Shown here in pieces: positions 1 through 12,251 of a stretch of DNA of 64,000 nt (within the stretch, counting starts at the first letter, position 1; the number at the start of each line of letters is the position of its first letter). The notes under the pieces were generated by a model. That model had not been told where the DNA came from and ran no database searches. It saw only the letters and a list, made by a program, of their open reading frames with translations. The position numbers and the translations under genes are program-made. The stretch comes from Azadirachta indica (taxonomy: Eukaryota; Streptophyta; Magnoliopsida; Sapindales; Meliaceae), in assembly GCA_022749755.1 (NCBI GenBank), contig CM040450.1:2780913-2844912 (forward strand). Direction: 5' to 3'.

Positions 1-2780
1 GTTTCTGTGGTGTCTTGCGGCCACTGTCATCCTGCTGTAGAGGAAGCAATAACCAAGCAAATGAAGAGCATACAACACACAACTGTCCTTTACCTCAACC
101 ATACCCTTACTGATTACCTTCAAGCCTTAGCCAAAAAAATGCCTGGCAATCTGAAGGTCTGTCTTCCCTGCTGATATAATAATAAGTTAATTAAATCATT
201 ATTGCATTTCATTTCTATGTATACAAACTAAGAGATACCAAATGTGGATGTTATTACTCATTGTCAAAAGTTGTTAATTTATCATAAATTTTAAATGAGT
301 GATTTGTTTTGCTTATGTAGGTGTTTTATCTGTTAAATTCGGGAACGGAAGCGAATGAGCTGGCCATGTTGTTGGCAAGGTTATATTCAGGATGCAATGA
401 CATGATATCATTGAGGAATGCCTACCATGGCAATGCACCGAGAACTATGGGTACCAACGGTGTGCGTACAGAAAAATTTAATGTTGTTCAGGTATCATAT
501 CATTATTATATCACAATTCTATAATTTGTGTTTAGTTTGTAAAATTTGAAAACATGGACCCAAATGGTTATGGCTCTTATCATTAAATTTGTGAAAAATT
601 AACTCGGTTACCTGAAATTCTCATTTCTCCTTTGGTCAATAGACTGGAATTCATCATGCCTTGGACCCAAACCCATACAGAGGTGACTTTGGTTCAGATG
701 GTAAAAAGTATGCGCAAGATGTCCAAAAAATCATCGATTACGCAACTTCTGGAAAGGTTGCTGGTTTTATCTCTGAAACGATACAGGTAATTACATCGAT
801 TAATTTTCATCTCCCTTCACCTGAATCAGAAATAAGAAAGCACGGTTCCATGTTCTAACGGGAGAGATTTTTTTCACTTGTGACAGGGAGTAGGTGGCGT
901 TGTCGAGCTAGCACCCGGCTACTTGCCCGCCGTTTATGAAAGTGTTAGGAAAGCAGGAGGCCTTTGTATTGCTGATGAGGCAATTACAGGATTTGGTCGC
1001 ACGGGGAGCCATTTTTGGGCATTCGAGAGCCAAGGCGTCGTTCCTGACATTGTGACCATGGCTAAGGTTGGTTTTCTCATTTTTTTTTTTTTTTTTCTGG
1101 GATCGCACTGGAAACTTCACCCTGTCTCACAGAGAGCCGTTAATGTCATCTTGTTATATTTGTAATCCTCAATCAATTATAGTAGCTTGCATTTCTTGAT
1201 TAGGCATAAAATGACATTGATAACACAAATGATATAACTATATCGTGATTCGGAATTTGGTTTCTACGCGTTAACCTTTTCGCCTTTTTTATGGTATATA
1301 CAGGGCATTGGAAATAGCAGTCCCATGAGTGCTGTGGTAACAACTCCTGAGATTGCACAAGTTTTGGGTACCCATTCTTTCTACAGCACCTTTGCTGGCA
1401 ATCAAATATCTACAACTGCAGCGTTAGCTACTTTGAATGTCATCGAGAAGGAAGGCCTTCAGGATAATGCAAATGTTGTTGGATCTCATCTGAAACAAAG
1501 ACTCACTAAGCTCAAGGACAAATATGAAAGTACGTTTTTTTTGTTTAATTTCTTTTTTTTTTTTGAAACTTTGAACATTCTTTAGTTATAGCAACAACTG
1601 ATAGGATACTGTACATACATATATCTTTATATTCATATTCACATCTTACAAAATTTTTCATACCTATATTGAAAAATTTTTATATTCATGTTTTATTCGT
1701 ATCCACAATGAATATTATATTTAATATCTAAATCTTTTAAATAAATATTTGTCAATATATATATCTTAACGAATATCTTCCAAATACATCTGTATTCTCG
1801 TAAAAAAATAATAAACTTTAAAAATTTTAAATTCATAATTTTATTTTTAATATTTATAAATTAATATATCATGTTAATAAATTAAATTAAAAAATTAATG
1901 TCGTTTTAATATCTTAAAAAATATGTATAACTCTAATAATATAAAATTTTAATTATATAATTATAATATTCTATAAATTTGTAAAAATTTAATAAAAAAT
2001 ACGGTAACACTATGTTTTGTTTTGGTAACATAATTTAAGAAAAAAAAGATAAAATAATACCATATCCTTTTTTATAATTACCTTATCCTTCTACGAAGAT
2101 CGAATATGAATAAAAATTCGTGAAAACGGTATCTATTACCATCCCTACATAGCCCTCAAAAAAGCATGTGTTATTCCGCAATTTCGCCAACTTGATGGAT
2201 GGTAGCTCATTTGTTATACTGGTGGTCTCTACAGTTATCGGAGATGTAAGGGGAAGAGGGCTCATGCTTGGAGTTGAACTTGTCACTGATCGCCAAATGA
2301 AGACACCCGCAACGGATTTAACTAATGAAATATTTGAGCAGATGAAAGGTGTGTTTTGTTCTTCCACTTTGTATATTAAATATATTAATATACATTTATA
2401 GATATGCTTATTTAAGCAAGCCTACAGATATATATATATATATATAAATGTATATGTATACTCACACACACACACTTACAAATTAAACCTGGTTGTTACT
2501 GTAGACTTGGGAGTATTGATTGGAAAAGCTGGATTGTATTCAAATGTTTTAAGAATTCTGCCTCCTCTATGCGTTACTAAGGCAGATGCTGGTATGTCTT
2601 TATTTTATTAATTTATTGCATCGCAGTACTGTTATTATAATTACTTAATACAACAATATGTATGTCGACGTTCTAATATATTACTAATTAATTGTGTATT
2701 GATTTTTCTTTTGGTTTGTAGATTTCCTTGCCGATGTTTTGGACTACGTAATATATCAAATGATCAATAAGCGAGGATAA
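1..2780 (+). CDS. Gene A: alanine--glyoxylate aminotransferase 2 homolog, 5' partial
   Basis: PLP-dependent class-III aminotransferase of the plant mitochondrial AGT2/AGT3/PYD4 family, which moves an amino group from alanine (or beta-alanine in PYD4-type members) to glyoxylate. Exons read from homology and GT-AG signals: 1-156 (continues the family's second exon, so exon 1 lies upstream of the window), 321-491, 643-786, 887-1066, 1304-1529, 2235-2348, 2505-2591, 2722-2780; stop TAA at 2778. The visible part is 378 residues with no stop or frameshift. Motifs seen: CGHCHP in the first exon, [10 protein letters not shown] (PLP phosphate loop), NAYHG (ring-stacking His), [13 protein letters not shown] (Asp to the PLP nitrogen), and VTMAK at the end of exon 887-1066, whose Lys is the expected Schiff-base residue. 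Unusual: [12 protein letters not shown] and STFAGNQ replace the family's GIGNGxPLGAVV and NTFGGNP. The closest copy is gene B, arranged tail to tail. Intron 1530-2234 is very AT-rich. An AATAAA lies at 2862-2867. Confidence 0.9.
2431..2475. repeat. TA and CA microsatellites in an intron of gene A
   Basis: A run of alternating TA from about 2431 is followed, after a short TA-rich spacer, by (CA)n at about 2463-2474. Both lie in the intron between exons 2235-2348 and 2505-2591. Confidence 0.8.
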
Positions 2781-5480
2781 ACAAGTTTATCTGGTGGCGA
2801 GATCCGAGGCTTATCCTTCTACTCAGCTTCCACCTTGTTCGTAGAACTCCGATCAATATATAATAAATTCTGTGTTTGCTTGTGAAAAAATAAAATCAAA
2901 TAAATTGTGTGGGAGAATCTAGAAATATATGCATGAATTCTATTATTTCTAGAAAACACTGAACAGCAGCTATTTGCACACAGAAAATTAATAATAATGT
3001 TTGTTCCAAATAATTATGTTTAATTTATTTTCTACTAAAGTCAAGTATGGTGCCTCCACCGTACTCATAAGATATTCAAAATAATAATTTAAAGAGTATT
3101 ACCTGATATCTCCAAACTTTTTATTTTAAAAACTATATTTTAAATGATTGTATGGGTTTATTAAGTTGTTGGTGCGTGCAATTTGAAAATTATAAAATTT
3201 TATTAATTAACAAATAGATGTCACCTCATTTGTGGTGCTATTATGGATAACACTGTTTGAGATAAATTTTAAAAATATATTTATCTTAAATATGAGAACC
3301 ATTATTATATCGTGCAAACAATTCTAATTCTTGTCACTAATAATATAGGATCAACAAAAATTAGTATGAATTTAATTCATCCCGTTTTACTTGAATTAAG
3401 ACAAAATAATCAAATAAACTAAAAACAATAAAAACAACAAGAATAATCAAACCAAAAATCACAAAAAAATATTAAATTTATGTAAAAAAACTTCACTCTT
3501 AATGTGAGTGAGTAAAAAACTATGATCCGAAAAAAATTTCTATTATCATTAAATAAGAGGTCTCACAAGATTACAGCATTAGAAAAAAAAAAAAAAAACC
3601 CAACCATCAAGTGAGAAGGCAAAGAGAAATCTCATCAAATACACCAATAGATATAACATTAGAATAGAAGAGTCAAAATAAAATTGTAAAAAATTTTAAA
3701 ACATAGAGTTGCTATAAAAGTCAATTCTAGGTATATTAAAGAGTTCTAATGATCAATCTCACCGTCTAGAATCAAGAATGATGTGTGTAGAATCATTAAG
3801 TAAAATTTAAAGCAAAATAAAGTTAAAATCACCATCCGATTATCAGCTTGATGAAAACTATATAAGGCTGAAATTTTCTAAAAAAATATTTTCTTTTCCC
3901 GGTGGCTCCACCCTCACCACACACACATACACACATTGCAGCCATCAAACAAACCTGAGAAAACAAAATCCCATATACTACGTGGGCTTATAAGTTTGGA
4001 TCATTTTTTAAATAGTAGTGAAACCCAACCCAATATTTTTCATATTCAATTTTAACAAATTTTTTACTCTTGAAACTAATTTGTGAAGTGAAATTTTTGC
4101 TAATAACTAGGGGTATTTTACAAATCACATGAAAGAAATATTGTAATATACCCACTAATTTTTAGAAAAAGAGTAAATACTCCTGTGTGTTTACGGATCA
4201 CCTAAAAATTCCAAAAATAATTGAAATTTCCTTAATATACACTTTATATGATCTAGCACTTATGTCTATTGCTTCTTTCAAGTCCCAACAGTATAATTTA
4301 AAAATTTTACACGTTACCTCATTCAACATTTTTACTAGACATTTCATGGAGCAAGTTCAATCTGTTAAACAAATCATTACGAATACTAATTTCTTGTTCA
4401 AAACTATAATAAAATACTCCCTAAATCTTCATGAAACAGTTTTTATTATAATTATCCATCATGACTAATCTAGAAAACTCACGTTTTAAATACTCCGTAA
4501 CATCCTTAAAGAGAAAGAAAAGAAGTAAACAAAGAGGCATTGTGGAGATGAGAGTAACCAAAAAAAGGAAAAAAAAAAACGAAGCAATCCAACTTCCAGA
4601 AGATTTGAAACTCAAATTTATAAGAAAATTTTAAATTTATAAAACAAAATTAAACTGAAAATTATAAGATAGAGATAGACTCGTACATAAATATATATTA
4701 TCGAAATAAAAATTAGGAAACGAAATATTAATAAAATTGCATTGTTTAGACGAGATGAGAGACAAAAGCCGAGATAGGCAGAGAGAAGAAAGGGAGATGA
4801 GATTGAAAAAGAATGGGAAAGAGAACTGTAATTTTTAAATTTATTCAAGAATATTTTAAAAAAAAAACAGAAAGTTCAGTAATTTTCAAGTTCTACCTGT
4901 CTAAGCACTTAAAATGCTAATTTAAAAAAAAAAAAACTAAATTTATGCTAATTCGAAAATCAATTAAAGTGTTGAATTTTTTTTCAATAAGTACTTTTGT
5001 TAAAATTATTATCAAACATATCTTTTAACACTTCACAAGTATGAATTAATACTCATAAATAAAGCACTAACAAATACTGTCAAACATACTAATATTATTA
5101 GTCTCCATATAAATTTTAGAAAATATCTAATTTATTAACTCAAATATATATTTAAAGCATATAACAAAAATTAACTTTTGATTCTCAATTTCTTAATGTC
5201 TCATTAATGTAAAGTACTTATAATCCTCAATTCCTACTATCAAATTCTATAATATAGATCAATTTTTTAATATTTTTTAACAATAATAATATCGGTAGGT
5301 ACAAATCAATTTTTCATATATTTTCAATAATTAATTATCAATGCTCACATTATCAGAATAATATATCAAAAATAAACACTTAATTTCTTTCCATGAAATA
5401 ATGTATAAAAATAAAAGAATTAACAATGAACCTGATAAATCCGGAAAACTAGGGGAACCTCAACGTATCCTAATATTGTC
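2781..5480. other. AT-rich intergenic DNA, no gene recognised
   Basis: Spacer downstream of gene A. It contains A- and T-runs (for example 3582-3598), scattered short ORFs without family resemblance, and no clear terminal repeats. 3400-3960 has the flavour of old mobile-element sequence, but I could not find ends. Nothing else supported. Confidence 0.5.
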
Positions 5481-5489
5481 TCTTTTGAG

Positions 5490-5600
5490 TTCACGTGACT
5501 CCGTGCACGTCTGCCGGATGGATTATTATCAGAAGAAGAATACATCTTAACCACGTGTAAAACTCTTAGCAACCACATCTTAACCTAATCTATAAAAATA
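5490..5600 (+). promoter_or_regulatory. Possible orphan promoter: G-boxes and TATA box
   Basis: Two perfect CACGTG G-boxes (5492-5497 and 5552-5557) and a related GCACGT (5505-5510) stand upstream of a TATA-like TATAAAA (5591-5597). About 255 nt after the TATA box lies a fragment of an aminotransferase exon 2. The order matches a promoter, although exon 1 of an aminotransferase is not recognisable between them. Gene E also has a CACGT-core motif upstream of its TATA box. This is inference; the motifs could be unrelated to the exon fragment. Confidence 0.4.
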
Positions 5601-5851
5601 GCCGAGGGCGGAGGAGGGATGGATGGGTGGGGTTTGATCCATTGTGCTTTTCTGTAGTTATACATCTTATTCAATAAAAATTACCATAAAATTGTATTTA
5701 GATTAGTGATTAATTATTATCCAAAAACAGCTAATGAAAAAATTGTTACAATAATCAAATTGCAAAATAAAAAAAATTTTATAGCTCTAAACAGTCATTA
5801 TATTAGGGCAAGACATCAACCAGTCAGTTCTGTGTTAGTCGATCCAATTTT

Positions 5852-5939
5852 GTGGACGGAAAGATGTGCAATAATCAACCAAAAGAAGCACATACAACAT
5901 ACAACTGTCCGTACGTCCTTTACCTCCTCAACCATTGCA
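5852..5939 (+). pseudogene. Decayed fragment of aminotransferase exon 2
   Basis: A GTGGACGGAAAGATG stretch (VDGKM, the start of exon 2 in the cluster genes) is joined directly to a degraded version of the later exon-2 segment that encodes [15 protein letters not shown] in gene A. The middle of the exon (about 100 nt, including CGHCHP) is missing, and small insertions break the frame (a GTACG-like insertion near 5910 and an extra CTC near 5925). It lies between convergent genes A and B, so it is a sixth trace of the family in the cluster. No other exon of this copy was found nearby. Confidence 0.7.
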
Positions 5940-6145
5940 AACAATTTTTAAAATTTCAACTTGGGTTTTGCATTCAATTAATTTAATAATAAAAGTGAGA
6001 GACATCAGAAAATATAATAGAAAAATAAATTAATTTTATTAATAGTGTCTTTTATTTAATTAATTTGAGTGCTTTGTGAGTTGGATTTGAGAAAAATAAA
6101 TGATTAAATAAAAGTGCGTGATTTTAACATTTTCTTTTTTAACTT

Positions 6146-6157
6146 TATTATTATTAC

Positions 6158-6208
<51 letters not shown>
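6146..6208. repeat. (TTA)n microsatellite
   Basis: About 20 TTA units with one C interruption, in the 3' flank of gene B. Read on the other strand it gives a meaningless poly-Asn ORF. Confidence 0.9.
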
Positions 6209-6209
<1 letters not shown>

Positions 6210-6389
6210 AATTAATAATCTTCTCACAAAGTACATACACTGATACAAGCAAGTTTCTTACAAAGGAAAGTTGGATAACATAATTTAGAGTACGCAGAAG
6301 GAGAAACAGTGCAACCATATATGCATCTAACAGGAAGATTCAGATCTTAATGCCACCAAATGAACTTCTTCATGTATATCCTCACTTAT

Positions 6390-9300
6390 CTAATTATTAC
6401 TTATTTTCCAGAGTGTGTAGTCCAAAGCACCAGCAACGAAATCTGTAAACCCACAAAAAAAAAAAAAAAGTATTAGAATGATATTACATTAAGTAATGGG
6501 TACATTAAAGAGTATTTACAAGTCTACGAGGTTTAGTCTCTTGAAAAAATTAATCTTGATAATTTTGAAAATACTTATTTAAGTTCTAGTTTTTTACAAA
6601 ATAATGATTACATCTCTATCAAAAATAGCTATCTAATAAAAATAAATACTATATATTAAAATTTTTGACAAAATATAGTATATATATATTTATTCTAAAA
6701 TCTAGTAATAAAATAAATTGTAATATTATTTTATAGCATATTAATAATATAATATATTCTATTTAAATTATAATATAATCATAAATGTTGTAAAATCATA
6801 AACATTGTATTATAATATATTTTATATTATGAATTAATATTTATTTATACTTTATTTTATTTATTTTTTAATAAATAATTAATATTCAATTGTTAATATA
6901 TTTTAAGATAATTACATTTATACTTTAGTTGTAATATATTAATAAATATTTAATTATTAATAAGTTATAATACAATACATCATTATTATATTTACATTAT
7001 TATATTTATATTTATTTATAATTAAGAGTTCAAAGATAATTTTTTAATTAATTACTATTAAAAAAAATATAATTGTTATTTTTTTTAATAATTTAAAATT
7101 TTAATATTATATTTTTGAGACTATTAGAATCATTCAGCTTAATAAATTGGACTTTAGGAATCTATAAACCTTTTTCCCTTGAAGAAATAATCCTACTACA
7201 AGAAAAAATTTTAACAGCAATTAATATTCATTTTTAATTTTTTTAAATAACTATAATATAATATGTATTATAAAAATAAATAATTTAAATTAAAATAACC
7301 TCTTAAAAATTTTTGAAAAAATGAACTATGAGTACATTCACACAAAGATATTTTGGTCAAAAAAATTTAAGATAATTATTTTTTAAAAATATTTTAAATA
7401 GTAATTATTACTTAAAATTAATACTGTATCGGTTATTTTCGTTAAATTTTTTCAAAAATAATTAAGACGTACCAGCATCTTCTTTATTGAAGCAAAGTGG
7501 AGGCAAAAGTCTTATCACATTTGCATACAATCCAGCTTTCCCCGCCAATAATCCCAAGTCTACAATAAGAAAAGAAGTTTTTGTTAGTTGATGTAAGCTT
7601 AAAGCATAATTATATTAATATTTATAAGTAGATAAAGCGGAAGAAGAAACCATACCTTTCAGCTGCTCATGTATTTCAGCAGATACCTTCTTTGACACTG
7701 GTGTTTTCAGTTTTCTATCTTCGACAAGTTCAACTCCAATCATCAACCCTCTTCCTCTCACATCTCCAATAACTGCAGAGACCAATATAACAAATTAAAT
7801 CTGCATCCATCAAGTTAGAGAAATTGCAGAATAATAAATGCTTTTCTTAGGGTTAAGTAAAGCAGATAGAAGTAAGAAAGAAAGCTTACTTGGATATTTC
7901 TGCTTGAGAGCCGTAAGTTTTTCTATGAGATAGGATCCAACATCATGTGCATTTTTCTGAAGGCCTTCTTTCTCAATGACATTCAAGGTAGCTAATCCCG
8001 CAGTAGTAGATATTTCATTGCCAGCAAAGGTGCTGTAGTAAGTAGAACGACCCAAAACTTTGGCAATCTCAGGAGTGGTTACCACAGCACTCAGGGGACT
8101 GCCATTTCCGATACCCTGTTCATACCATTAAGACGGGAAAAAGTTAACTCACAGAAACAAGATTCCAGTTCATGATATAGTTATTCTATTCCCGTTATCA
8201 AACTCATTTTATGTGTGATCAAGAAATATAAGCTACTATGACAGATAGAGGATTACAAATATAACAAAATGACATTTTGTCCAGGAGAAAAAAAAAATTA
8301 GAAAACCAACCTTGGCCATGGTCACAATATCAGGAATGACGCCTTGGTTCTCGAATGCCCAAAAATGGCTTCCCGTGCGACCAAATCCTGTAATTGCCTC
8401 ATCAGCAATACAAAGGCCTCCTGCTTCCCTAACACTTTTATATGCGGCGGGCAAGTAGCCGGGGGCTACCGGGACAACGCCACCAACTCCCTGTCAAAAG
8501 TGAAAAAATCTTTCCTGTTAGAATATGTAACTATGCTTTCTTATTTCTGATTCAGGTAAAGGGAGGTGAAAGTTAATCGATATGATTACTTGTATCTCTT
8601 CACCAATAAAACCAGCAACTTGTCCAGAGGTTGCGTAATCGATGATGTTTTGAACATCTTCTGCATACTTTTTACCATCTGAACCGAAGTCACCTCTGTA
8701 TGGGTTTGGGTCCATGGCATGATGAATTCCAGTCTATATATTGACCGAAGAAGAAATATGAATTTTAGGTAAGCACGTTAATTTTTTAACAAATTTTAAT
8801 GATAGAGCAATAACAGTTTTGTCCCATGTTTTCAGATTTTACAAAGGAAACTCAAATTATAGAATTGTGGTATAATAATGGTATGATATGATATGATACC
8901 TGAACGATATTAAATTTTTCTATACGCAAACCGTTGGTACTCATGGTTGCAGGTGCAAGGCCGTGGTAGGCGTTCCTCAATGCTATTATGTCATTGTTTC
9001 CTGTGTATAATCTTGCCAACAACATTGCTAACTCATTGGCTTCCGTTCCCGAATTTAAGAAATAAAACACCTACGTAAGCAAATTAAACAAATTAATCAC
9101 TCGTTTAAAATTAATGGTAAATTAACCAATTTATCAGCGCAGGGAAGACAGACCTTGAGATTGCCGGGCATTTTGGCGGCTAAGGCTTCAAGGTAATCAG
9201 TAAGGGTATGGTTGAGGTAAAGGACAGTTGTGTGTTGTACGCTCTTCATTTGCTTGATTATTGCTTCCTCCACATCAGGATGACAGTGGCCGCAAGACAC

Positions 9301-9781
9301 CACAGAAACTCCCGCAAGAGCATCCAAATATCTTCTACCGTTCTCGTCGAACACATACTGCATCTTTCCATCCACCAAGTTCAGCTGCCAGAGATTAAGA
9401 TGGTTAAAATCTGACCGTCGAATTATATCATAGCTTAATCATGCAAATTAACGTTAAAACACGTATATAGTACGGGATCTTAAAAAATGTAAATAAAAAC
9501 ATATCCAAAAATATTACTCGAGTCCTGTGATGTCAACTCACTGGTTTTTTGTAATAAGGAGCCTGTTGCATGAGATATTTTTCGCGCAAAGCCATGATCT
9601 GATAGCCGGAGGGACCGGTGTATTTGGGAGGAATGTATGGGAATGGTGGTAGAACAGGTGGTTGGGGAGTGTCGGAGTTTACGGCTTTCTTCTCATCAGC
9701 TGCGGGTAAGGTGAAGCACCGTTGCTGCACTCGCAGAAAATTAGTCTCTGACAACACTCTTTTGGCTACAAATCTCTGCAT
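6390..9781 (-). CDS. Gene B: alanine--glyoxylate aminotransferase 2 homolog, complete
   Basis: Complete class-III aminotransferase of the mitochondrial AGT2/AGT3/PYD4 family, 482 residues in nine exons: 9781-9542, 9384-9154, 9070-8900, 8733-8590, 8490-8311, 8115-7890, 7772-7656, 7559-7473, 6442-6390 (stop TAG). All introns are GT-AG and the summed length keeps one frame. The start ATG at 9781 opens an Arg-rich, acid-poor leader ([10 protein letters not shown]) typical of a mitochondrial presequence; the leader continues through a [14 protein letters not shown] linker. Active-site motifs: NSGTEAN (PLP phosphate), AYHG (His near residue 193), [13 protein letters not shown] (Asp near 292), VTMAK (Schiff-base Lys near 322). 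As in gene A, the post-Lys loop reads [12 protein letters not shown] and the later loop STFAGNE, where the family usually has PLGAVV and NTFGGNP. It may therefore differ in substrate preference (inference). A TATA box lies about 90-100 nt upstream. The intron before the last exon is about 1 kb and AT-rich. Confidence 0.93.
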
Positions 9782-9870
9782 ATTTGTCAGCGGGTCTTAA
9801 ATTGAAAATAAATGCAAGAGTGAGTAATAGTTTGGGTTATCGTGGTACGCGTTAGAGATTGGGAAAGGTA

Positions 9871-9884
9871 TATCTATATATAGG
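9871..9884 (-). promoter_or_regulatory. TATA box of gene B
   Basis: On the minus strand the sequence reads CCTATATATAGATA, about 90-100 nt upstream of the gene B ATG at 9781, a normal distance for a plant TATA box plus a short 5' UTR. Confidence 0.6.
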
Positions 9885-9889
9885 CGATG

Positions 9890-12248
9890 GACGTCGTGAA
9901 ATTACAAAAATAACCTAATTGAAATATCGTAACTTAATTTTTTCTTTTTAATGAGTTTTGTCCCTATCCTATGGATCGATCCTAATTTATAAGTTGTATG
10001 CGCTGGGTATTCCTCTTTATTTTTAATATTAATATATCATTTATTAATATTATATTAAAAATTTATTAATAATTAAGAGTTTTAACACATTCGATCTAAC
10101 ACTATCTAACTATTTATAATGTCGACATTTATGAAAAAAAATTTATTCACATTTTAATATAACTAATTTCATATAATAAATAATTTAATTCATGTATAAA
10201 TAATCATAAATTTAGTGTAATATTATCTGAATATCTATATTTAATTTAAGCAATTATTCTAACCGATAAAAAAAATTACTTACATTTTAATATAATAAAG
10301 TAAGAGTTTTAATGAAATTTAATTTAATGTTATTAAAATATTTATACTTAATTTAAATAATATATCAATCTATATTTTAGTAAAATAAATCTTATATGTG
10401 ATAAGTAATGAATTTATTTTATAATTAAAACTTTAATATGATATTATCTGTACATTTATATTTAATTTAAGCGACATCTACCTTATGAAAAATGAAAAAT
10501 CTACTTGTGTTAAAATAGGATGAATCCCATATAACAACAAATACATATAGTGAAGGTTACACGTCAAGTGGAAACGAACCCTGTTGGTTGCCGCTTGCAG
10601 GACTCGAAGGTAGATCTAAACGGAGGTTTGCCCCCGGTCAGTCCGGCGAGCGTTAGTGGTGGTTCGTACTCGGTACTCCTGCTCCTCTGCGTTGTATCTT
10701 TTCGTTGCGTGTGGCCCTCAATTAATTTGTGCTGGTCCCGATTTTTGTTTGACAGAGACCGCTGCATTGCTTTTTTTCCCTTTCCTGTTTTGGATACGCC
10801 TACGGTAAATGTGTAGGGTCTTATTTATTTTAATATTTCATTGACAAAATTGTGAGTGGGACAGGACAGCTGTAGGTGCTCTAATTTTTTATATCTTTTG
10901 GTAATCTTACATTAAATGCGTAGATTTTTTTCGGAGACTTATTCATTTTTGGTCTTTCGTATTTTATATTTTTAAAGTTTTATTAATGCGTGTTATAAAT
11001 AAAAATAAAAAATTAAATTTTTATTTTAAAAATTATAATAATTAATTTTAAAATTATTTTTTTTTATTTTTTAATATAATAAATTATAATAATAGTTAAT
11101 TGATAAAATTTATTAACAAATGACATGAATAAAAATAAAAGATATAAAATAAAAAAATTAAAATTAAATTTAAGTCTTTTTTTTGACATTTAAATTTACA
11201 ATTTATTTAATATTTATATTAAATATTTATCAAAATTTTAAATATAATTATTTTACGCATAACAATTATTAAATTAAATATGTAGGGTTTAAAAAGCTAC
11301 GGGTATAGGTGAGGAACAATTGAAACCGCCTTCAGCAGTTGCATGTGAAAGGAAGTGAAAATCTCTCTGTTTCTTCCTATGATTTGGCAGGGACTGGTCC
11401 CAGAGGAATCAATGCCTCTTTTTGTTGGCTCTTCTTTATTATTAGCCGTTTGTATGTGAAATGCATTAATGTGGCGGTCACTGGCTGCAATCTTGATCCG
11501 AAATTACGCAGATAGACTATAATGACATTCACACTAGTAAAACGATATCAATCTCATCGTCCAATTAAATTATGCTTCGTATTTTAAATTTTTATTGTTT
11601 AAAAACCAATTTGTGATTGCGTCATTTTAACTTAATTATATATGCGACATAATTAATTTTACTGAGTCGAATATGAATAATGTGGTATATACTTAAACTT
11701 TTTCTTTGTACAAACATAATAAACAATCAAAATCTAACTCATATATATTACCATATTATATTTTAATACAGTATTGCAAACTTGATAAATAGTTTAAAGA
11801 GAATAGGGCCGATATGATTGTCCATGAATGTTATTAGATTGTTATATTGAAAGTATATAAATCAAATAATTTATAAATATTATAAAAAATTATGTAAAAT
11901 TAAAAAAATTATTAGCCGATAATATATATATATATACATGGAGACAATCAGCAATATATTAATTTTTACATAAATTTTATATAATTTATAAATTATTAAA
12001 TTTATATGCTTTTAATAATTAGACTATATCTAACACATATAATTAGCGTATTGTGATTAATAAAAAAAGATTATGAGTTTTAAGATTTGATCTATTATAT
12101 TGATTGATTTTAGTGAATTTGAAAATACTTATTAAATTTTTAATTTAAGATAACATGATGATTTTAGTAGTAGTTAAGTAAGAAAATTATTTTTAAACTC
12201 TTAACTAAAAATAAATATAATGATAATTAAATATTTATTAACATATTA
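9890..12248. other. AT-rich intergenic DNA with two GC-richer islands
   Basis: Spacer upstream of gene B. Most is AT-rich and featureless. Two patches stand out by composition, about 10550-10820 and 11300-11520. Neither gives a protein I recognise. Confidence 0.5.
10550..10820. other. GC-richer island of unknown origin
   Basis: Sharply bounded, markedly more GC-rich than its flanks, with short open frames on both strands (10550-10816 plus, 10767-10564 minus). Neither frame resembles a family I know. The composition resembles the 5' part of a mobile element or a lost exon, but no terminal repeats were found. Confidence 0.35.
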
Positions 12249-12251
12249 TTT

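Noticed and set aside
6060..6248. Poly-Asn minus-strand frame
   Set aside because: Translation of the (TTA)n microsatellite.
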